This document shows, piece after piece, positions 62,556 through 64,000 of a stretch of DNA of 64,000 nucleotides. The DNA comes from Thalassotalea marina (GTDB taxonomy: Bacteria > Pseudomonadota > Gammaproteobacteria > Enterobacterales > Alteromonadaceae): NCBI RefSeq assembly GCF_014656435.1, contig NZ_BNCK01000002.1, forward strand, positions 62,001 through 126,000, read 5' to 3'. Position 1 is the stretch's first letter. Each line of letters starts with the position of its first letter. Under the pieces are notes generated by a model. The model had not been told where the DNA came from. It saw only the letters and a list, made by a program, of their open reading frames with translations, and ran no database searches. Position numbers and translations under genes: made by a program.

Positions 62556-64000
62556 TTAATACTTGAATTGCCTTACTATTGTCGATAATTGAACAGCCAA
62601 AATTGCTAACTCTTCTGACGCTTGGGATGTTTGTAAGGATGCGCTCGCGGTGTTCTCAGTATATGCAGCGATATCTTTAATGTTTTGATGGACGTGGTTT
62701 ACATTATCACATTGATGGTGCGCTACTTGTGCGCTTTCTTGATTTTTGCAACTGACTCGTGCCATTAAATTAGCAACTAGCTGTAAATTTTGAGCCGTAC
62801 TCTTTACCAGTGCAATACCATGTTGCGCTTCGTCTACTGCATCCTGCATTGCACTGACCGAAGTGTTTGACGAGCTATGTAAACAATGGATCTTTTGTTG
62901 AATCTCAATAGTAGATTGTTGAGTTTTAGCTGCTAAACCTCGTACTTCGTCAGCTACCACAGAGAAGCCACGACCTGATTCCCCTGCACGAGCCGCTTCA
63001 ATTGCTGCATTTAAGGAGAGTAGGTTGGTTTGATCGGCGATACTGTCAATAACATTTAATATGTCAGTGATCTCTAATATTTGCTTATTTAGTGCTTCAA
63101 GTTCTGTTGAGGCGACAGTCACGGAGTTTACCAGTTGAAGAATAGATTGTTCAGCTTGGCTTGATATTTTTGCCCCGAGTGATGACTCAGTATTTGCTTG
63201 TTGAGTTAATTCAGCTGTATCGATTGAATTGTTGGCAATATCTTTAATATCTTCATTAAATTCGGTCATGATTTGTGAAGAATGTTCAGTTTTATGTTTT
63301 TGCTTGTTAACTACTTCTGTAGTGCTTAACGTGACTGCAGAAAGTTCTTCTGAGGATGTTGTTAATTGACTTGCGTGTAAATCGATGTCTCGAATTATAT
63401 TACGTATTTTTTCGATAAATGTATTAAAGGCTTTGCCCACTTGACCTATTTCATCGGGTCGATCTGCTAATGCAAGTTTTACGGTTAAATCGCCATCGCC
63501 TTGAGCAATTGCATTGATACGTTTTACTAAGATTTGTAGTGGTTTAATTAAATGGCTTGCAGCAAATAATCCGATAATAACACTAATAATTGTGGTAATA
63601 ATTAAAGTTACAATAGCGTCATAAATTAGGTTTTCAGTGAGTGAAACTGCGTCGGCATAGGCTTCTTTTGCGTCAATTTCTGCCAGTAGTGCCCAAGTGT
63701 GGTTGCCATATTTAAAAGGCGTATAAGCAGACAATACTGACTCACCGCGATAATCTTGAAATTGATTAACCCCTGTCTTGCCTGCTAATGCTAACTCAAC
63801 ACCTAGGGTATCAACTTTTTGTAGGCCGATTGCACTATTAAAGTTTTTAATTTTGGTTATGGTTTGTTCGGTTAGTAAGCTTTTTATGTTGTCTAAATAC
63901 TCGGTTTTATTTTCTATTAAAAAACGGCTTTCACTTCGAAGAGTTTTGTTGGGGCCAACTAAGTAGGTCTCACCAGATAAGCCTAAACCAATCGACTGCC
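62556..64000 (-). CDS. Methyl-accepting chemotaxis protein, Cache-type sensor (partial, N-terminus outside window)
   Basis: The frame is open from the right edge (64000) to the stop at 62556, about 481 codons; the TTG at 63734 is not the start. The edge part reads [25 protein letters not shown], the tail of a periplasmic Cache sensor domain. Then come a membrane helix, a HAMP domain ([22 protein letters not shown]), and the methylation and signalling domain. Its hairpin tip shows [28 protein letters not shown]. The ligand is unknown. It would signal through CheA/CheW to the flagellar motor and is the only chemotaxis gene here. Confidence 0.9.
   Translation of the reverse strand, partial: QSIGLGLSGETYLVGPNKTLRSESRFLIENKTEYLDNIKSLLTEQTITKIKNFNSAIGLQKVDTLGVELALAGKTGVNQFQDYRGESVLSAYTPFKYGNHTWALLAEIDAKEAYADAVSLTENLIYDAIVTLIITTIISVIIGLFAASHLIKPLQILVKRINAIAQGDGDLTVKLALADRPDEIGQVGKAFNTFIEKIRNIIRDIDLHASQLTTSSEELSAVTLSTTEVVNKQKHKTEHSSQIMTEFNEDIKDIANNSIDTAELTQQANTESSLGAKISSQAEQSILQLVNSVTVASTELEALNKQILEITDILNVIDSIADQTNLLSLNAAIEAARAGESGRGFSVVADEVRGLAAKTQQSTIEIQQKIHCLHSSSNTSVSAMQDAVDEAQHGIALVKSTAQNLQLVANLMARVSCKNQESAQVAHHQCDNVNHVHQNIKDIAAYTENTASASLQTSQASEELAILAVQLSTIVRQFKY

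Noticed and set aside
63734-63736. TTG at 63734 as the start of the chemotaxis protein
   Set aside because: The frame stays open to the window edge and encodes Cache-domain sequence upstream, so the gene is truncated by the window and does not start here.

Overview
The window comes from the chromosome of an AT-rich marine gammaproteobacterium, most likely Alteromonadales and Colwelliaceae-like (Colwellia/Thalassotalea type). This is judged from gene content and order only: rplM-rpsI, rnr-rlmB next to motX, rpsF-priB-rpsR-rplI, a full MSHA type IV pilus locus joined to mreBCD-maf-rng-yhdP-tldD, and a sodium-type flagellar gene. No search was run. I see no phage, insertion sequence, CRISPR array, tRNA or rRNA.

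Layout. 1-2.9 kb: a partial enoyl-CoA hydratase-family gene, then a PCu(A)C copper chaperone, a DUF2333 protein and a small outer-membrane beta-barrel. 3.0-4.0 kb: rplM-rpsI with promoter, leader and terminator. 4.1-5.1 kb: a duplicated DUF3718 protein and an unrecognised protein. 5.2-9.8 kb, minus strand: clc-like channel, hemJ, pyrB, hemL. 9.8-11.0 kb: a DUF6776 protein and erpA. 11.0-16.2 kb: a TetR regulator divergent from an RND adaptor and permease, with a palindromic operator candidate between them. 16.2-18.2 kb: an HD-GYP protein and motX, the latter behind a good sigma-28 promoter match. 18.2-21.5 kb: rnr-rlmB, where rnr appears to lack a normal start codon. 21.5-23.8 kb: two divergent orphan substrate-binding proteins. 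23.9-25.4 kb: rpsF-priB-rpsR-rplI.

25.5-47.2 kb is the MSHA pilus locus. It holds a degenerate GGDEF/EAL protein (MshH/CsrD type), the assembly genes mshI, a PilN-like gene, mshJKLMNEGF, and the pilin genes mshB, mshA, an extra pilin, mshC, D, O, P and Q. Two minus-strand genes interrupt it: a PLP enzyme of the ACC deaminase/D-cysteine desulfhydrase family, and a PglL-type O-oligosaccharyltransferase lying exactly between mshA and the minor pilins. The MshE ATPase carries the N-terminal c-di-GMP-binding repeats known for this family, so the locus pairs a c-di-GMP-sensing motor, a possible RNA-decay/c-di-GMP-like regulator and a candidate pilin glycosylation enzyme.

47.3-58.2 kb is the cell-shape and envelope cluster mreBCD-maf-rng-yhdP-nitrilase-tldD, with many overlapping genes. 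58.3-61.2 kb is a candidate zinc-uptake unit: a Zur-box-like palindrome, a small Cys/His protein and a ZnuD-like TonB receptor with four His/Asp/Glu-rich loops. 61.2-64.0 kb holds a serine beta-lactamase-fold hydrolase and a methyl-accepting chemotaxis protein that runs off the right edge.

No wholly new system is evident. The most interesting points are the PglL-type ligase inside the MSHA locus, the near-cognate start of rnr, the Zur-type control of the zinc unit and the sigma-28 promoter of motX.
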